Shown here: piece after piece, positions 54,014 to 63,017 of the stretch
How the letters are laid out: every line of letters begins with the position of its first letter
How positions within the stretch are numbered: position 1 is the first letter of the stretch
DNA from: Herbaspirillum sp. YR522
Lineage (GTDB): Bacteria; Pseudomonadota; Gammaproteobacteria; Burkholderiales; Burkholderiaceae_D
DNA: 64,000 bases
Assembly (NCBI RefSeq): GCF_000282575.1
Contig: NZ_AKJA01000138.1
Coordinates: forward strand, 1 to 64,000
Direction: 5' to 3'
The notes under the pieces: model-generated
Database searches by the model: none
Told to the model about the DNA's origin: nothing
Seen by the model: the letters and a program-made list of their open reading frames with translations, nothing else
Program-made: the position numbers and the translations under genes

Positions 54014-54934
54014 TCAGTGCTGTCCGGCCGTGTCGCCGCGCAATCGCGTAATGATGGCGTCGAGCGTATCGAGGTCGTTGAAGTCGATGATCAATTGACC
54101 GCGATTCTTGGCGCCGGTCTTGATGTTGACCTGGGTCGCCAGCAAGTCCGACAGCTCTTCTTCGAGGCGGGCGATATCGCGTGATTTCTCGCGCGCGTCG
54201 CGCGGCTTGGCGGCCTGCTCGGCCGACGAGCGGGTAACCAGTTTCTCGGCATCGCGCACCGACATGCGCTTGGCCACCACCTGGTTGGCCAGCTGGATCT
54301 GGGTCGCCGCATCCACCGCCAGCAAGGCACGTGCGTGCCCCATGTCGATATCGCCGGCCATCAGCATGGTCTGCACCGGCTTGGCCAGGTTCAACAGGCG
54401 CAGCAGGTTCGACACCGCGCTGCGCGAGCGGCCAACCGCCAGCGCCGCCTGCTCGTGGGTGAAGGCGAAATCGGTGATGAGGCGATGGATACCCTGCGCT
54501 TCTTCGAGCGGGTTCAGGTCTTCGCGCTGCATGTTCTCCACCAGCGCCATGGCGGCGGTGGTCTGGTCGTCGACATTGCGCACCAGCACCGGCACTTCGG
54601 TCAGGCCGGCCAGCTTGGCGGCACGAAAACGGCGCTCGCCGGCAATGATCTCGTAGATGTCGCGGCCGTTCTTGTTGCCGATGGCGCGAATCAGGATCGG
54701 CTGCAGCAGGCCCTGCTCCTTGATCGACGAGGCCAGCTCGTTGAGCGCACCTTCGTCCATGCGGCTGCGTGGCTGGTACTTGCCCGCCTGCAGCTCGGTC
54801 ACTGGCATCACGGTCGGCAAGCCCGGCGCAGACGGCTGTTGCGCTTCTTCGGTGATGTCGGAAGAGCCGCCCAGCAGCGCTTCGAGGCCGCGCCCCAGTC
54901 CCTTGGATTTTTTGGTTGCCATAGATGTTGCCAT
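54014..54934 (-). CDS. parB: Chromosome-partitioning protein ParB
   Basis: ParB/Spo0J is a CTP-dependent DNA clamp that loads at parS and spreads, guiding chromosome segregation with ParA. The 306-aa protein has the N-terminal KKSKGLGRGLEALLG ParA-contact motif, the ParB/sulfiredoxin domain with IAGERRFRAAKLAG and ENMQREDLNPLEEAQG, the helix-turn-helix (VGRSRSAVSNLLRLLNL) and a C-terminal dimer domain. The ATG at 54934 is chosen; ATG 54922 is an alternative. It follows parA by 45 bp. Three exact parS sites lie nearby. Confidence 0.97.
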   Translation of the reverse strand: MATSMATKKSKGLGRGLEALLGGSSDITEEAQQPSAPGLPTVMPVTELQAGKYQPRSRMDEGALNELASSIKEQGLLQPILIRAIGNKNGRDIYEIIAGERRFRAAKLAGLTEVPVLVRNVDDQTTAAMALVENMQREDLNPLEEAQGIHRLITDFAFTHEQAALAVGRSRSAVSNLLRLLNLAKPVQTMLMAGDIDMGHARALLAVDAATQIQLANQVVAKRMSVRDAEKLVTRSSAEQAAKPRDAREKSRDIARLEEELSDLLATQVNIKTGAKNRGQLIIDFNDLDTLDAIITRLRGDTAGQH

Positions 54935-54979
54935 TCGATACCCGATAAAAAACTGCGCGCGAACGCGAAACAAATAAAC

Positions 54980-55750
54980 TTAGAGCGTCTTGATGCGCTC
55001 GACCATTTCGGCGCCGAAGGCGATATAGGCCTGGGCGCCCTTCGAGGAAGGATCGAAGGTCACGCCCGGCATGCCGTAGGAAGGCGCTTCGGCCAGCCTG
55101 ACGTTGCGCGGGATGACGGTCTTGAAGACCTTGTCGCCGAAGTGCTGTTCGAGCTGCTCGGAGACCTGTTGCGACAGTGTCATGCGGGGGTCGAACATGA
55201 CCCGCAGCAAACCGATCACCTTGAGTTCGGGATTGAGCTTGGCATGCACCTTCTTGATCGTGTTGACCAGGTCGGACAGGCCCTCGAGCGCGTAGTACTC
55301 GCACTGCATCGGGATGATCACGCCATGGGCCGAACACAGGCCGTTGAGGGTCAGCATCGACAACGCCGGCGGACAATCGATGAGGATGAAGTCGTAGTCG
55401 TCGGCCACGCTGGCAAAGGCGATCTTCAGGCGCGCCTCGCGCTGTTCGAGCGAGACCATCTCGACCTCGGCACCGGCCAGCTCGCGATTGGCCGGCAATA
55501 CGTCGAAGCCGCCCGACTCGGAACGACGGCGCACGCTGGCGATATCGGACATGCCCAGCAATACTTCATAGATGGTGGCATCGAGCTCGGACTTGTTGAT
55601 GCCCGCGCCCATGGTCGCGTTACCCTGCGGGTCAAGATCGGCCAACAGCACCCGTTGGTTCAACTGGGCCAGGCCCGCAGCGAGGTTGACGGCGGTGGTG
55701 GTCTTGCCGACTCCACCTTTCTGGTTTGCGACGCAAAAGATTTTAGCCAT
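54980..55750 (-). CDS. parA: Chromosome-partitioning ATPase ParA
   Basis: A 256-aa Walker-type ATPase (Soj class) that forms gradients on the nucleoid and moves ParB-parS complexes. The deviant Walker A NQKGGVGKTTTAVNL, the DLDPQGNAT motif and the IDCPPALS Walker B are intact, and the short N-terminus is of the chromosomal type. The LysE-type gene lies 10 bp upstream on the same strand, so transcription may continue from it. Confidence 0.98.
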   Translation of the reverse strand: MAKIFCVANQKGGVGKTTTAVNLAAGLAQLNQRVLLADLDPQGNATMGAGINKSELDATIYEVLLGMSDIASVRRRSESGGFDVLPANRELAGAEVEMVSLEQREARLKIAFASVADDYDFILIDCPPALSMLTLNGLCSAHGVIIPMQCEYYALEGLSDLVNTIKKVHAKLNPELKVIGLLRVMFDPRMTLSQQVSEQLEQHFGDKVFKTVIPRNVRLAEAPSYGMPGVTFDPSSKGAQAYIAFGAEMVERIKTL

Positions 55751-55760
55751 ATTGTTTTGA

Positions 55761-56384
55761 TTACTGTGTCGTCAGCCTGATGCCGAAACCGATCAGGAAA
55801 ATGCCCGCCAGGCGCGAAGCCAGGGTGGCGATGGTGCGGTTGCGCGACAGGCGACGCGACAGCGCATTGCCCACCAACACCAGCATGGCGCCATACAGCG
55901 CCGTGCAGCAGCAGATCACCGTACCCATCACAACGAAGGTCAACGCCCCCTGTTGCGTGGCGGGATCCAGGAACAACGGGAAGAACGCCATGTAGAACAC
56001 GATGGCCTTCGGATTGATCAACGTCACCAGCAAGCCGCGCCGGAAATCGGCCGCGTTGGAAAAGGGTACGACTGTACCACCGCCCTCGCCTCTTGCAAAC
56101 AGCAGCCGCACGCCAAGATACGCGAGGTAGGCCGCGCCCATGTATTGCAGGCCGTGCAGCAGCAACGGGTTGGCATGCAACAACGCCGCCACGCCGATGG
56201 CGGCAAGGAACATCAACACGATATCGCCCAGCATCAGTCCGGCCATCGCCGCTACCCCGCCACGCACGCCGTGCCTGGCGGTACACGTGAGTACGCAGAA
56301 GGTGCCCGGACCCGGCAACGCCAGGAACAGCAGGGTGGCGGCAATCAGTTGCCAGATGTCGGTAATGCCGATGGCGTGGAACAA
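55761..56384 (-). CDS. LysE/RhtB family amino-acid exporter
   Basis: A 207-aa inner-membrane protein with six predicted helices of the LysE/RhtB family (FLALPGPGTFCVLTCTARHGVRGGVAAMAGLMLGD), exporters of amino acids or homoserine lactones. The TTG at 56384 is taken as start because GGAG lies 6 nt upstream. It sits inside the usually continuous rsmG-parA interval, between the lipocalin gene and parA, on the same strand, so it may be carried on the same transcript. Substrate unknown. Confidence 0.88.
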   Translation of the reverse strand: MFHAIGITDIWQLIAATLLFLALPGPGTFCVLTCTARHGVRGGVAAMAGLMLGDIVLMFLAAIGVAALLHANPLLLHGLQYMGAAYLAYLGVRLLFARGEGGGTVVPFSNAADFRRGLLVTLINPKAIVFYMAFFPLFLDPATQQGALTFVVMGTVICCCTALYGAMLVLVGNALSRRLSRNRTIATLASRLAGIFLIGFGIRLTTQ

Positions 56385-56408
56385 GTCGCTCTCCCCCGGT
56401 ACGTCGTT

Positions 56409-56981
56409 CTAGCGCGCCTGCTGGCGCGTCTTGACCAGGCGCGAGGTATCGAAGCCTTGCTTGGTGGCGTTGTCGACGGCGTTCTCGTATTGCTCTTCGC
56501 TGACGGTAGGCGTGCGCGAGAGGATCCACAGGTAGTCGCGCGAAGGGGTGCCAACGGTCACCAGCGTGTATTGGGGGTCGAGTTCGAGGATCCAGTAGTC
56601 ACCCCACACCATCGGCAGCCAGGACAGCCAGGAGGGCGCAAACCGCACCTGTAGCTTGCTGTTGTTGCTGCCCGCGACCACCCGCGCTTCGCCCTGTGCC
56701 TCATCAGTACCGGCGTTGGTCTTGCAGCGATTGATGACATCGATATTGCCGTCGGCGCGGGCGCGGTACTCGGCGCTGGTGTCGGCGATGCAGTCCTTCT
56801 GGAACCGGTTCGGAAACTTGGCGATCTCGTACCATTTGCCTGCATAGCGCTGCAGGTCGACCGACGCGACCGTCTTGACTTCCTGTGCCTGCGCCGCTCC
56901 TGCGCAAAGGGTCAACACGGTGGTCGAGATGACGGCCATGGCTGCATGGCGGAAAACACGAGGCGCAACAGAGGGTTTCAT
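56409..56981 (-). CDS. Outer-membrane-associated bacterial lipocalin (Blc-like)
   Basis: A 190-aa lipocalin with a signal peptide (~1-32, cleavage near GAAQAQ) and the three structurally conserved lipocalin regions: YAGKWYEIAKFPNRFQKDC, then WVxx-like DYWILELDPQYTLVTVGTP, then RDYLWILSRTPTVSEEQY. No lipobox cysteine is evident at the cleavage site, so it is probably soluble in the periplasm rather than a lipoprotein. Relatives bind lipids or carry them during membrane stress. Its ATG shares one base with the rsmG stop (TGATG), indicating translational coupling. Confidence 0.88.
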   Translation of the reverse strand: MKPSVAPRVFRHAAMAVISTTVLTLCAGAAQAQEVKTVASVDLQRYAGKWYEIAKFPNRFQKDCIADTSAEYRARADGNIDVINRCKTNAGTDEAQGEARVVAGSNNSKLQVRFAPSWLSWLPMVWGDYWILELDPQYTLVTVGTPSRDYLWILSRTPTVSEEQYENAVDNATKQGFDTSRLVKTRQQAR

Positions 56982-57643
56982 CAGGCTGATCTTTCCAAGA
57001 AAACGAGATGGCGCTCCGCGTCCAGGCCGGGTACCTGCAATGCCTGCACTGCAGTGACTGCCCAGCCGGTCGGCAAGCGTTCGATTTCCTGCTGTGGCAT
57101 CACCCCCTTGAGGGCGATGAATTTGCCATCGGCGAGCAGGAGGTGGTTCGACCACTCGACGAAGTCCTTCAGTTCCGCAAAAGCGCGCGAAGTGATGACA
57201 TCGTACTGTTGCTCGACAGGCAACTGTTCCACGCGAGCGTGCAACACGGTGACATTGCTCAATTGCAACTGTGCCTTCACCTGAGTCAGGAAGGCGGTTT
57301 TCTTCTGGACCGTATCGACCAGCGTGATGTGCATCGCCGGCTCGGCCTCGGCGGCCCAGATGGCCAGCACGATACCGGGCAAGCCACCGCCGGCGCCGAC
57401 GTCGAGCACCCGCCGGGCGCCGGCGAACGCCGCTACGGCGGCCAGCGAATCGAGCAGGTGATGCGTCATCATCTGCGAGGGATCCCGCACGGCGGTCAGG
57501 TTATAGACCTTGTTCCACTTGCCCAGCAGGGCCTGGTAGTCCAGCAGTCGCTGGCACTGCTGTTGGCTCAGCGCCAGGCCGAGCGCTTGCGCACCCTGGC
57601 GCAGCGCCTGTGTCATTGCAGTCTGGTCGGTGGCCATCGTCAT
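56981..57643 (-). CDS. rsmG: 16S rRNA m7G527 methyltransferase
   Basis: RsmG (GidB) methylates N7 of G527 in 16S rRNA; loss gives low-level streptomycin resistance. The 220-aa protein has the SAM motif [18 protein letters not shown], the substrate-loop stretch [26 protein letters not shown] and [13 protein letters not shown]. Start ATG at 57643 overlaps the mnmG stop by 4 bp (ATGA), the normal mnmG-rsmG coupling. Confidence 0.97.
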   Translation of the reverse strand: MTMATDQTAMTQALRQGAQALGLALSQQQCQRLLDYQALLGKWNKVYNLTAVRDPSQMMTHHLLDSLAAVAAFAGARRVLDVGAGGGLPGIVLAIWAAEAEPAMHITLVDTVQKKTAFLTQVKAQLQLSNVTVLHARVEQLPVEQQYDVITSRAFAELKDFVEWSNHLLLADGKFIALKGVMPQQEIERLPTGWAVTAVQALQVPGLDAERHLVFLERSA

Positions 57644-59565
57644 GCGGCGGCCCCGCTCGACCTGGCCTGGTTCAAGCCGCCCTTCTTCAGGTGCACCAGC
57701 AGCAACGACAACGCCGCCGGCGTGACGCCCGAGATCCGCGATGCCTGGCCCAATGTCTCGGGCTTGTGCTTGTTCAACTTCTGGCGCACTTCGATCGACA
57801 GCGCCTTGACCTCCATATAGTCCAGGTCGGCCGGCAGCTTGAGGTTTTCGTTGTGGTCCTGGCGACTGATCTCGGTTGCCTGGCGTGCGATATAGCCGGC
57901 GTACTTGACCTGGATTTCAACCTGCTCGCGCACCGGTCCGTCTTCGATGCCTGGACCTGCCAACGCCTGACCCTCGGTTCCCGTCAGGCTCATCAAGCTA
58001 TCGTAGGTAACGTTCGGGCGGCGCAGCAGGTCCAGCAAATTGTATTCGCGCTCGATGGCCTTACCCAGTACCCGCTCCGCTTCAGCCGCGGCCAGGATAC
58101 GGGGGTTGACCCAGGTAGTCTTGAGTCGCTCTGTTTCACGTGAAACAGCCTCGCGCTTGCGCTCGAAGGCTTCCCACTGTGCATCGCCGACACAACCCAG
58201 TTCGCGGCCGATTTCGGTGAGCCGCAGATCCGCGTTGTCTTCTCGCAATGACAGGCGATATTCGGCGCGGCTGGTAAACATACGGTATGGCTCCTGCACA
58301 CCCTGGGTCACCAGGTCATCGACCAGCACCCCCAGGTACGCCTCATCGCGGCGCGGCGTCCAGGCCTCACGGCCCTGTGTCTGCAATGCGGCATTGATGC
58401 CCGCCAGCATGCCTTGCGCAGCGGCCTCTTCGTAGCCAGTGGTGCCGTTGATCTGTCCAGCGAAGAACAGACCCTGGATCTGGCGAGTTTCCAGCGATGA
58501 TTTCAGGCCCCGTGGATCGAAATAGTCATATTCGATGGCATAGCCCGGGCGCAGGATATGGGCGTTCTCCAGGCCTTTCATCGAGCGCACCAGTGCCAGC
58601 TGCACATCGAATGGCAGGCTGGTGGAGATACCGTTCGGGTAGAACTCGTGGGTAGTGAGGCCCTCCGGTTCCAGGTAGATCTGGTGAGAATCCTTGCTGG
58701 CGAAGCGGTGGATCTTGTCTTCGATCGAGGGGCAGTAACGAGGCCCCACCCCTTCGATGACGCCGGTATACATCGGGCTGCGGTCGAGTCCCGCGCGGAT
58801 GATGTCATGCGTCTGGCTGGTGGTATGGGTGATCCAGCAAGGCACCTGACGCGGATGCATGGCGGCATTGCCCATGACGGAGAATACCGGTACCGGATCC
58901 AGGTCACCCGGTTGTTCTTCCAGGAGACTGAGATCGATGCTGCGGCCGTCGATACGCGGCGGTGTCCCGGTCTTCAAGCGGCCCTGCGGCAGCTTCAGTT
59001 CTTTCAACCGGGCTGACAGCGATACCGCTGGCGGGTCACCGGCACGACCGCCAGCATAATTATCGAGCCCGACATGAATCTTCCCGTCGAGAAAAGTCCC
59101 CGCAGTGAGCACCACTGCCCTGCCCTGGAACTTGATTCCGGTCTGGGTAATCGCCCCTACGACACGATCACCATCGACCATCAGATCGTCCACCGCCTGC
59201 TGGAAGAGCCACAGATTGGGCTGGTTTTCGAGCCGCGAACGAATCGCCTGCTTGTACAGGATGCGGTCGGCCTGGGCTCGCGTGGCCCGTACTGCCGGTC
59301 CCTTCGACGAGTTCAGGATACGAAACTGGATGCCGGCTTCGTCGGTGGCGATCGCCATCGCACCGCCCATGGCATCGACTTCCTTGACCAGATGGCCCTT
59401 GCCGATACCGCCGATGGACGGATTGCAAGACATCTGACCCAAGGTCTCGATGTTGTGGGTCAACAGCAGGGTCTTCTGGCCCATGCGCGCAGCGGCCAGC
59501 GCTGCTTCGGTGCCGGCGTGACCGCCGCCGACGACAATAACGTCAAACTGTGTGGGATAAAGCAT
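57640..59565 (-). CDS. mnmG: tRNA uridine-34 carboxymethylaminomethyl modification enzyme MnmG
   Basis: MnmG (GidA) works with MnmE to add the cmnm group to wobble uridine 34, the substrate later processed by MnmC, whose gene opens this window. The 641-aa FAD protein has [21 protein letters not shown] at the N-terminus, the conserved [16 protein letters not shown] with its catalytic cysteine and the C-terminal helical MnmE-contact region. The ATG at 59565 is used because the family starts there (MLYPTQFDV), with GAGG upstream. A parS site lies inside the gene at 58132-58147. Confidence 0.97.
   Translation of the reverse strand: MLYPTQFDVIVVGGGHAGTEAALAAARMGQKTLLLTHNIETLGQMSCNPSIGGIGKGHLVKEVDAMGGAMAIATDEAGIQFRILNSSKGPAVRATRAQADRILYKQAIRSRLENQPNLWLFQQAVDDLMVDGDRVVGAITQTGIKFQGRAVVLTAGTFLDGKIHVGLDNYAGGRAGDPPAVSLSARLKELKLPQGRLKTGTPPRIDGRSIDLSLLEEQPGDLDPVPVFSVMGNAAMHPRQVPCWITHTTSQTHDIIRAGLDRSPMYTGVIEGVGPRYCPSIEDKIHRFASKDSHQIYLEPEGLTTHEFYPNGISTSLPFDVQLALVRSMKGLENAHILRPGYAIEYDYFDPRGLKSSLETRQIQGLFFAGQINGTTGYEEAAAQGMLAGINAALQTQGREAWTPRRDEAYLGVLVDDLVTQGVQEPYRMFTSRAEYRLSLREDNADLRLTEIGRELGCVGDAQWEAFERKREAVSRETERLKTTWVNPRILAAAEAERVLGKAIEREYNLLDLLRRPNVTYDSLMSLTGTEGQALAGPGIEDGPVREQVEIQVKYAGYIARQATEISRQDHNENLKLPADLDYMEVKALSIEVRQKLNKHKPETLGQASRISGVTPAALSLLLVHLKKGGLNQARSSGAAA
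58132..58147. promoter_or_regulatory. parS site inside mnmG
   Basis: TGTTTCACGTGAAACA, an exact match to the 16-bp consensus palindrome bound by ParB/Spo0J. It falls within the coding part of mnmG. Confidence 0.95.
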
Positions 59566-59697
59566 GATGCGCCTCGTTGAGACGGTGAGAACAGAGGCGA
59601 GATTATAAGGTCTTTTGATCCAGGCCACCGAGAGATGGATCACGTATTGGCGGATCAACGACAGTCGACAGGCTCGACAATGAAACAATCCCTGGTT

Positions 59698-59713
59698 TGT
59701 TTCACGTGAAACA
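59698..59713. promoter_or_regulatory. parS site upstream of mnmG
   Basis: Second exact TGTTTCACGTGAAACA, 132 bp upstream of the mnmG start. Confidence 0.95.
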
Positions 59714-59745
59714 GGAGGAGCAAGCAAGCCAGCAAGCGCGACCGA

Positions 59746-59776
59746 CAAAAAAAAACGGAACCCATGGTTCCGTTTT
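59746..59776 (-). terminator. Intrinsic terminator after the TauE/SafE permease gene
   Basis: AAAACGGAACC / GGTTCCGTTTT is an 11-bp stem with a 3-nt loop; a long T run follows on the minus strand (A9 on the plus strand) and TTTT also follows on the plus strand. It separates two parS sites. Confidence 0.88.
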
Positions 59777-59804
59777 CATTTTGCCGAGTGTTGATCTTCA
59801 GCGT

Positions 59805-59820
59805 TGTTTCACGTGAAACA
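59805..59820. promoter_or_regulatory. parS site beside the TauE/SafE gene
   Basis: Third exact TGTTTCACGTGAAACA, ending 2 bp before the stop codon of the permease gene and 92 bp from the second site. Confidence 0.95.
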
Positions 59821-59822
59821 AG

Positions 59823-60584
59823 TCACCGAAGGAATGCATCGTACCCACTCTTCAGGATCAGGGCCCCGACCACGAACAGGAACAGCTTGCGGACGAATAC
59901 GCTGCCATGCTTCATCGCCAGGCGGGTGCCCACCAGCGACCCGGCGATATTGAACACGGCCATCAGCAACCCTAATTGCCAGATCACATGCCCGCTGTAC
60001 CCGAACCAGCACAGGGCCGCCAGGTTGGTTGCGATGTTGACGAACTTCGACACGGCAGACGCCGACAGGAAGTCATAGCTGAATATCCGCACGAACAGGA
60101 ACACCAGGAAGCTGCCAGTGCCCGGACCAAACACGCCATCATAGAAACCGACCGCGCCGCCGATCAGCGCGGCGTAGATCATTTCCCTCGTTCCGGTCAA
60201 GGTGGGCGCATGGGTCTGCCCGAAGTCCTTCTTCTTCCAGGTATAGATGGCCACCGCAATCAAGACAAAAGGGAGGGCCTTGCGGATCAGGTCGGTCGGA
60301 ATATGGGTGACCACATAGGCGCCGAAGAATGAAAACGCAAATGCGGCGAATGCGGCCGGAGTGACCGTGCTCCACCGGACCACGACACGCCTTGCAAAAT
60401 TGATGGCCGCCGCACTGGTGCCCATGACCCCGGCGATCTTGTTGGTACCCAGCAAGGTCGCCGGGGCCGTATTGGGAAATACCGAAAACAGCGCCGGCAC
60501 CAGGACCAGCCCTCCTCCACCCACGACGGCATCAATCAAGCCGGCCACGAATGCGGCCGCACAAAGGATCAGGTAATCAGCCAT
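59823..60584 (-). CDS. TauE/SafE (TSUP) family membrane permease
   Basis: A 253-aa inner-membrane protein with about eight helices and the duplicated TSUP pattern: AGLIDAVVGGGGLVLVPAL in the first half and GFYDGVFGPGTGSFLVFLFV in the second. Family members carry sulfite, sulfonates or other small organic anions; the substrate here is unknown. It lies beyond two parS sites and ends at its own terminator. Confidence 0.9.
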   Translation of the reverse strand: MADYLILCAAAFVAGLIDAVVGGGGLVLVPALFSVFPNTAPATLLGTNKIAGVMGTSAAAINFARRVVVRWSTVTPAAFAAFAFSFFGAYVVTHIPTDLIRKALPFVLIAVAIYTWKKKDFGQTHAPTLTGTREMIYAALIGGAVGFYDGVFGPGTGSFLVFLFVRIFSYDFLSASAVSKFVNIATNLAALCWFGYSGHVIWQLGLLMAVFNIAGSLVGTRLAMKHGSVFVRKLFLFVVGALILKSGYDAFLR

Positions 60585-60701
60585 GGCTGGCTACCTGAAA
60601 AAACATCGAAAAACGCATGGAAGACTTTCACAAAGGAGGATGGCGACAGACCGGAGCGGACTGCGTGGTGTTATCGATAAGCGGACCGTCCGATATTCTC
60701 T

Positions 60702-60885
60702 TGTGGACAAGAAGCAGGCGGTTTTGCTTCCCTGTGGACAACATGAAATCATGGGCGATGCCGCAAGCCGTATTCTACCGCTTCACCCCTTGCAGAATAA
60801 GTAACAGACGCCGCGTACACCGGTGTCAAGCAGCGCAACAGCATCAAACGTAGTCAAGACTTTCTGTGGATAACTGTGTGCATAA
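60702..60885. promoter_or_regulatory. Cluster of four DnaA-box-like sites
   Basis: TGTGGACAA at 60702-60710 and 60733-60741 (one mismatch each to TTATNCACA read on the minus strand), and two exact boxes, TGTGGATAA at 60865-60873 and TGTGCATAA at 60877-60885. All point the same way. This may be part of a replication-origin region or a DnaA-titration/regulatory site; a strongly AT-rich unwinding stretch is not obvious. Confidence 0.5.
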
Positions 60886-60918
60886 CATGTTGATGAGAAA
60901 CCGCGATATCGACCGCCC

Positions 60919-60962
60919 AAAAAATTACCGCCGGGAAACCTGCTATCCAGGTCGCCCGGCGG
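60919..60962 (-). terminator. Terminator of the liv operon
   Basis: CCGCCGGG / CCCGGCGG with an inner CCTG/CAGG pairing, followed on the minus strand by a T-rich run (TTTTTT). It lies 50 bp after the livM stop. Confidence 0.75.
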
Positions 60963-61011
60963 CGTGTGCATCGGTCCCGCAAGACCCATCATACGTTGTC
61001 AGTTCGACATG

Positions 61012-61992
61012 TCAGTGACCAGCCTGGACCTGCCCCTTCTTGAACAATCCCAAGATCTCGCCGACGATGCCCTTGCGGAAGGCCAGCACGCAGACGATGA
61101 AGATGAAGCCGGTGACGATGGTGACCGAATCGCCCAGGGTGGAGAACCATTCGATATGGGTCACGCTGGCCAGCCAGTTGCCGATGTCGCCCAGCTTGTT
61201 CTCCAGCATGATGATGATCACCGCACCGACGATCGGCCCCACGATGGTACCCAGGCCACCGACCAGCGTCATCAGCACCACCAGTCCCGACATGCTCCAA
61301 TGCACGTCGGTGAGCGTCTCGAAGCCCAGCACCACCGTCTTGGTGGCCCCTGCCAGGCCTGACAAGGCTGCCGAGAGCACGAATGCCAGCAACTTGTAGC
61401 GCGCCACGTCATAGCCCAGCGAGATGGCACGCGGCTCGTTTTCCTTGATGGCGTTGAGCACCTTGCCGAATGGCGAATGGATGGTACGTACGATCAGCGA
61501 GAAGCCGAACACGGCAATGGCCAGCACCACGTAGTACAGGGTCAGGTCGCTGGAGAGGTCGATGACACCCAGCAGCTTGCCGCGCGGCACGCCCTGCAGG
61601 CCGTCTTCGCCGCCGGTGAACGGCACCTGCAACGCCACGAAGTACAACATCTGCGCCAGCGCCAGGGTAATCATCGTGAAATAGATGCCCTGGCGGCGAA
61701 TGGCCAGCAGGCCCATCACCAGGCCGATCAGGGCCGCGGCCGCGGTACCGACCAGCAAACCCAGTTCGGTCGGCAGACCCCAGGTCTTGATCGACTGGCC
61801 GCACAGGTACCCGGCCCAGCCCAGGAAGGCCGCATGACCGAACGACAACAGCCCGGTGTAGCCAATGAGCAGGTTGAAGGCGCATGCGAACAATGCGAAG
61901 CACAGCATCTTCATCAGGAACACCGGATAGATCCCGAATGGCGCCACCAGCGCCAGGACCAGCAATACACCAACGATCAACTTCTTGTTCAT
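61012..61992 (-). CDS. livM: Branched-chain amino acid ABC transporter permease LivM
   Basis: A 326-aa inner-membrane permease of the Liv/HAAT type with about ten helices. The family stretch NLLIGYTGLLSFGHAAFLGWAGY and the EAA-like loop region KENEPRAISLGYDVARYKLLAFVLSAALSGLAGA are present. It pairs with LivH to form the channel for leucine/isoleucine/valine or related amides. The ATG at 61992 lies 13 bp after the livH stop. No ATPase genes follow before the terminator, so livG and livF are not downstream here. Confidence 0.92.
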   Translation of the reverse strand: MNKKLIVGVLLVLALVAPFGIYPVFLMKMLCFALFACAFNLLIGYTGLLSFGHAAFLGWAGYLCGQSIKTWGLPTELGLLVGTAAAALIGLVMGLLAIRRQGIYFTMITLALAQMLYFVALQVPFTGGEDGLQGVPRGKLLGVIDLSSDLTLYYVVLAIAVFGFSLIVRTIHSPFGKVLNAIKENEPRAISLGYDVARYKLLAFVLSAALSGLAGATKTVVLGFETLTDVHWSMSGLVVLMTLVGGLGTIVGPIVGAVIIIMLENKLGDIGNWLASVTHIEWFSTLGDSVTIVTGFIFIVCVLAFRKGIVGEILGLFKKGQVQAGH

Positions 61993-62005
61993 GTCCTACT
62001 CCCGA

Positions 62006-62899
62006 TCATTTCTCTTTGCCGAACAGGCCGGCAGGACGGACCATCAGCACGATTGCCATGATGATGAAGACCACGGTGGCAGACAGCTCGGGATAGAACA
62101 CCCGGGTCAGACCCTCGATCAGGCCCAGCAGCAGGCCGGTGACGATGGAGCCGAGGATCGATCCCATGCCGCCGATGACCACCACCGCGAACACCGTGAT
62201 GATCAGGTTCGAACCCATCAGCGGCGACACCTGGATCACCGGTGCGGCCAGCACGCCAGCGAAGGCCGCCAGCGCCACGCCGAAACCATAGGTCAGGGTC
62301 ACCATCAGCGGCACGTTGATGCCGAACGCCTCGACCAGCTTGGGGTTCTCGGTGCCGGCACGCAGGTAGGCGCCCAGGCGCGTCTTCTCGATCACGAACC
62401 AGGTCGAGAAGCACACGACGAGCGATGCCACCACCACCCAGGCGCGATAGTTCGGCAGCACCATGAAACCCAGGTTGGTGGCGCCCTGGAGCGCCTCGGG
62501 CACCGAATACGGCTGCCCCGAGACCCCATACACCGAGCGGAAGATACCCTCGACCATCAGCGTGATGCCGAAAGTCAGCAGCAGGCCATACAGGTGATCG
62601 AGCTTGTAGAGCCAGCGCAGCATGGTCTTCTCGATGAGGATGCCGAACGCACCCACGATGACCGGCGCCAGCGCCAGCATCACCCAGTAGTTGAGCTCGA
62701 AATAGGACAGGCCCATCCATGCCAGGAAGGCGCCCATCATGTACAAAGTGCCGTGCGCAAAGTTGATCACGTTGAGCAGGCCGAAGATCACCGCCAGGCC
62801 CAGCGACAACATGGCATAGAAGGAGCCGTTGACCAGTCCCAGCAACAGCTGGCTGAGCAAGGCTTGCAGGGGGATTCCGAAAATTTCCATAAAACTCAT
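62006..62899 (-). CDS. livH: Branched-chain amino acid ABC transporter permease LivH
   Basis: A 297-aa permease with the LivH signature GLVNGSFYAMLSLGLAVIFGLLNVINFAHGTLYMMGAF and a C-terminal GMGSILGSIVTGLLLGLIEG stretch. About eight membrane helices. The ATG at 62899 is used, with a second in-frame ATG three codons later. It lies between the binding-protein gene and livM, all on one strand; a hairpin in the gap upstream (62937-62973) may lower its expression relative to the binding protein. Confidence 0.93.
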   Translation of the reverse strand: MSFMEIFGIPLQALLSQLLLGLVNGSFYAMLSLGLAVIFGLLNVINFAHGTLYMMGAFLAWMGLSYFELNYWVMLALAPVIVGAFGILIEKTMLRWLYKLDHLYGLLLTFGITLMVEGIFRSVYGVSGQPYSVPEALQGATNLGFMVLPNYRAWVVVASLVVCFSTWFVIEKTRLGAYLRAGTENPKLVEAFGINVPLMVTLTYGFGVALAAFAGVLAAPVIQVSPLMGSNLIITVFAVVVIGGMGSILGSIVTGLLLGLIEGLTRVFYPELSATVVFIIMAIVLMVRPAGLFGKEK

Positions 62900-62936
62900 T
62901 CATCCAGGATGGGTGAAGGGCGCTGGCCGACAATAA

Positions 62937-62973
62937 AAATCTGTCATTCCACCTGGGCGGAAATGACAGATTT
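62937..62973 (-). terminator. Partial terminator between livK-like and livH genes
   Basis: AAATCTGTCATT / AATGACAGATTT is a 12-bp stem with a 13-nt interior, followed on the minus strand by TTTTTATTG. Placed between binding protein and permease genes, it probably attenuates transcription so that the binding protein is made in excess. Confidence 0.75.
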
Positions 62974-63017
62974 CACAAGGCGACGCAGCTACCGTGCTCC
63001 GTCAGGTCGCAAGCGAC

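Larger units (their letters stand above)
60585..61011. other. Intergenic region with clustered DnaA boxes
   Basis: 427 bp without a recognisable gene. It contains four same-strand DnaA-box-like sequences between 60702 and 60885 (two exact consensus), followed by the liv operon terminator at 60919-60962. Confidence 0.6.
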
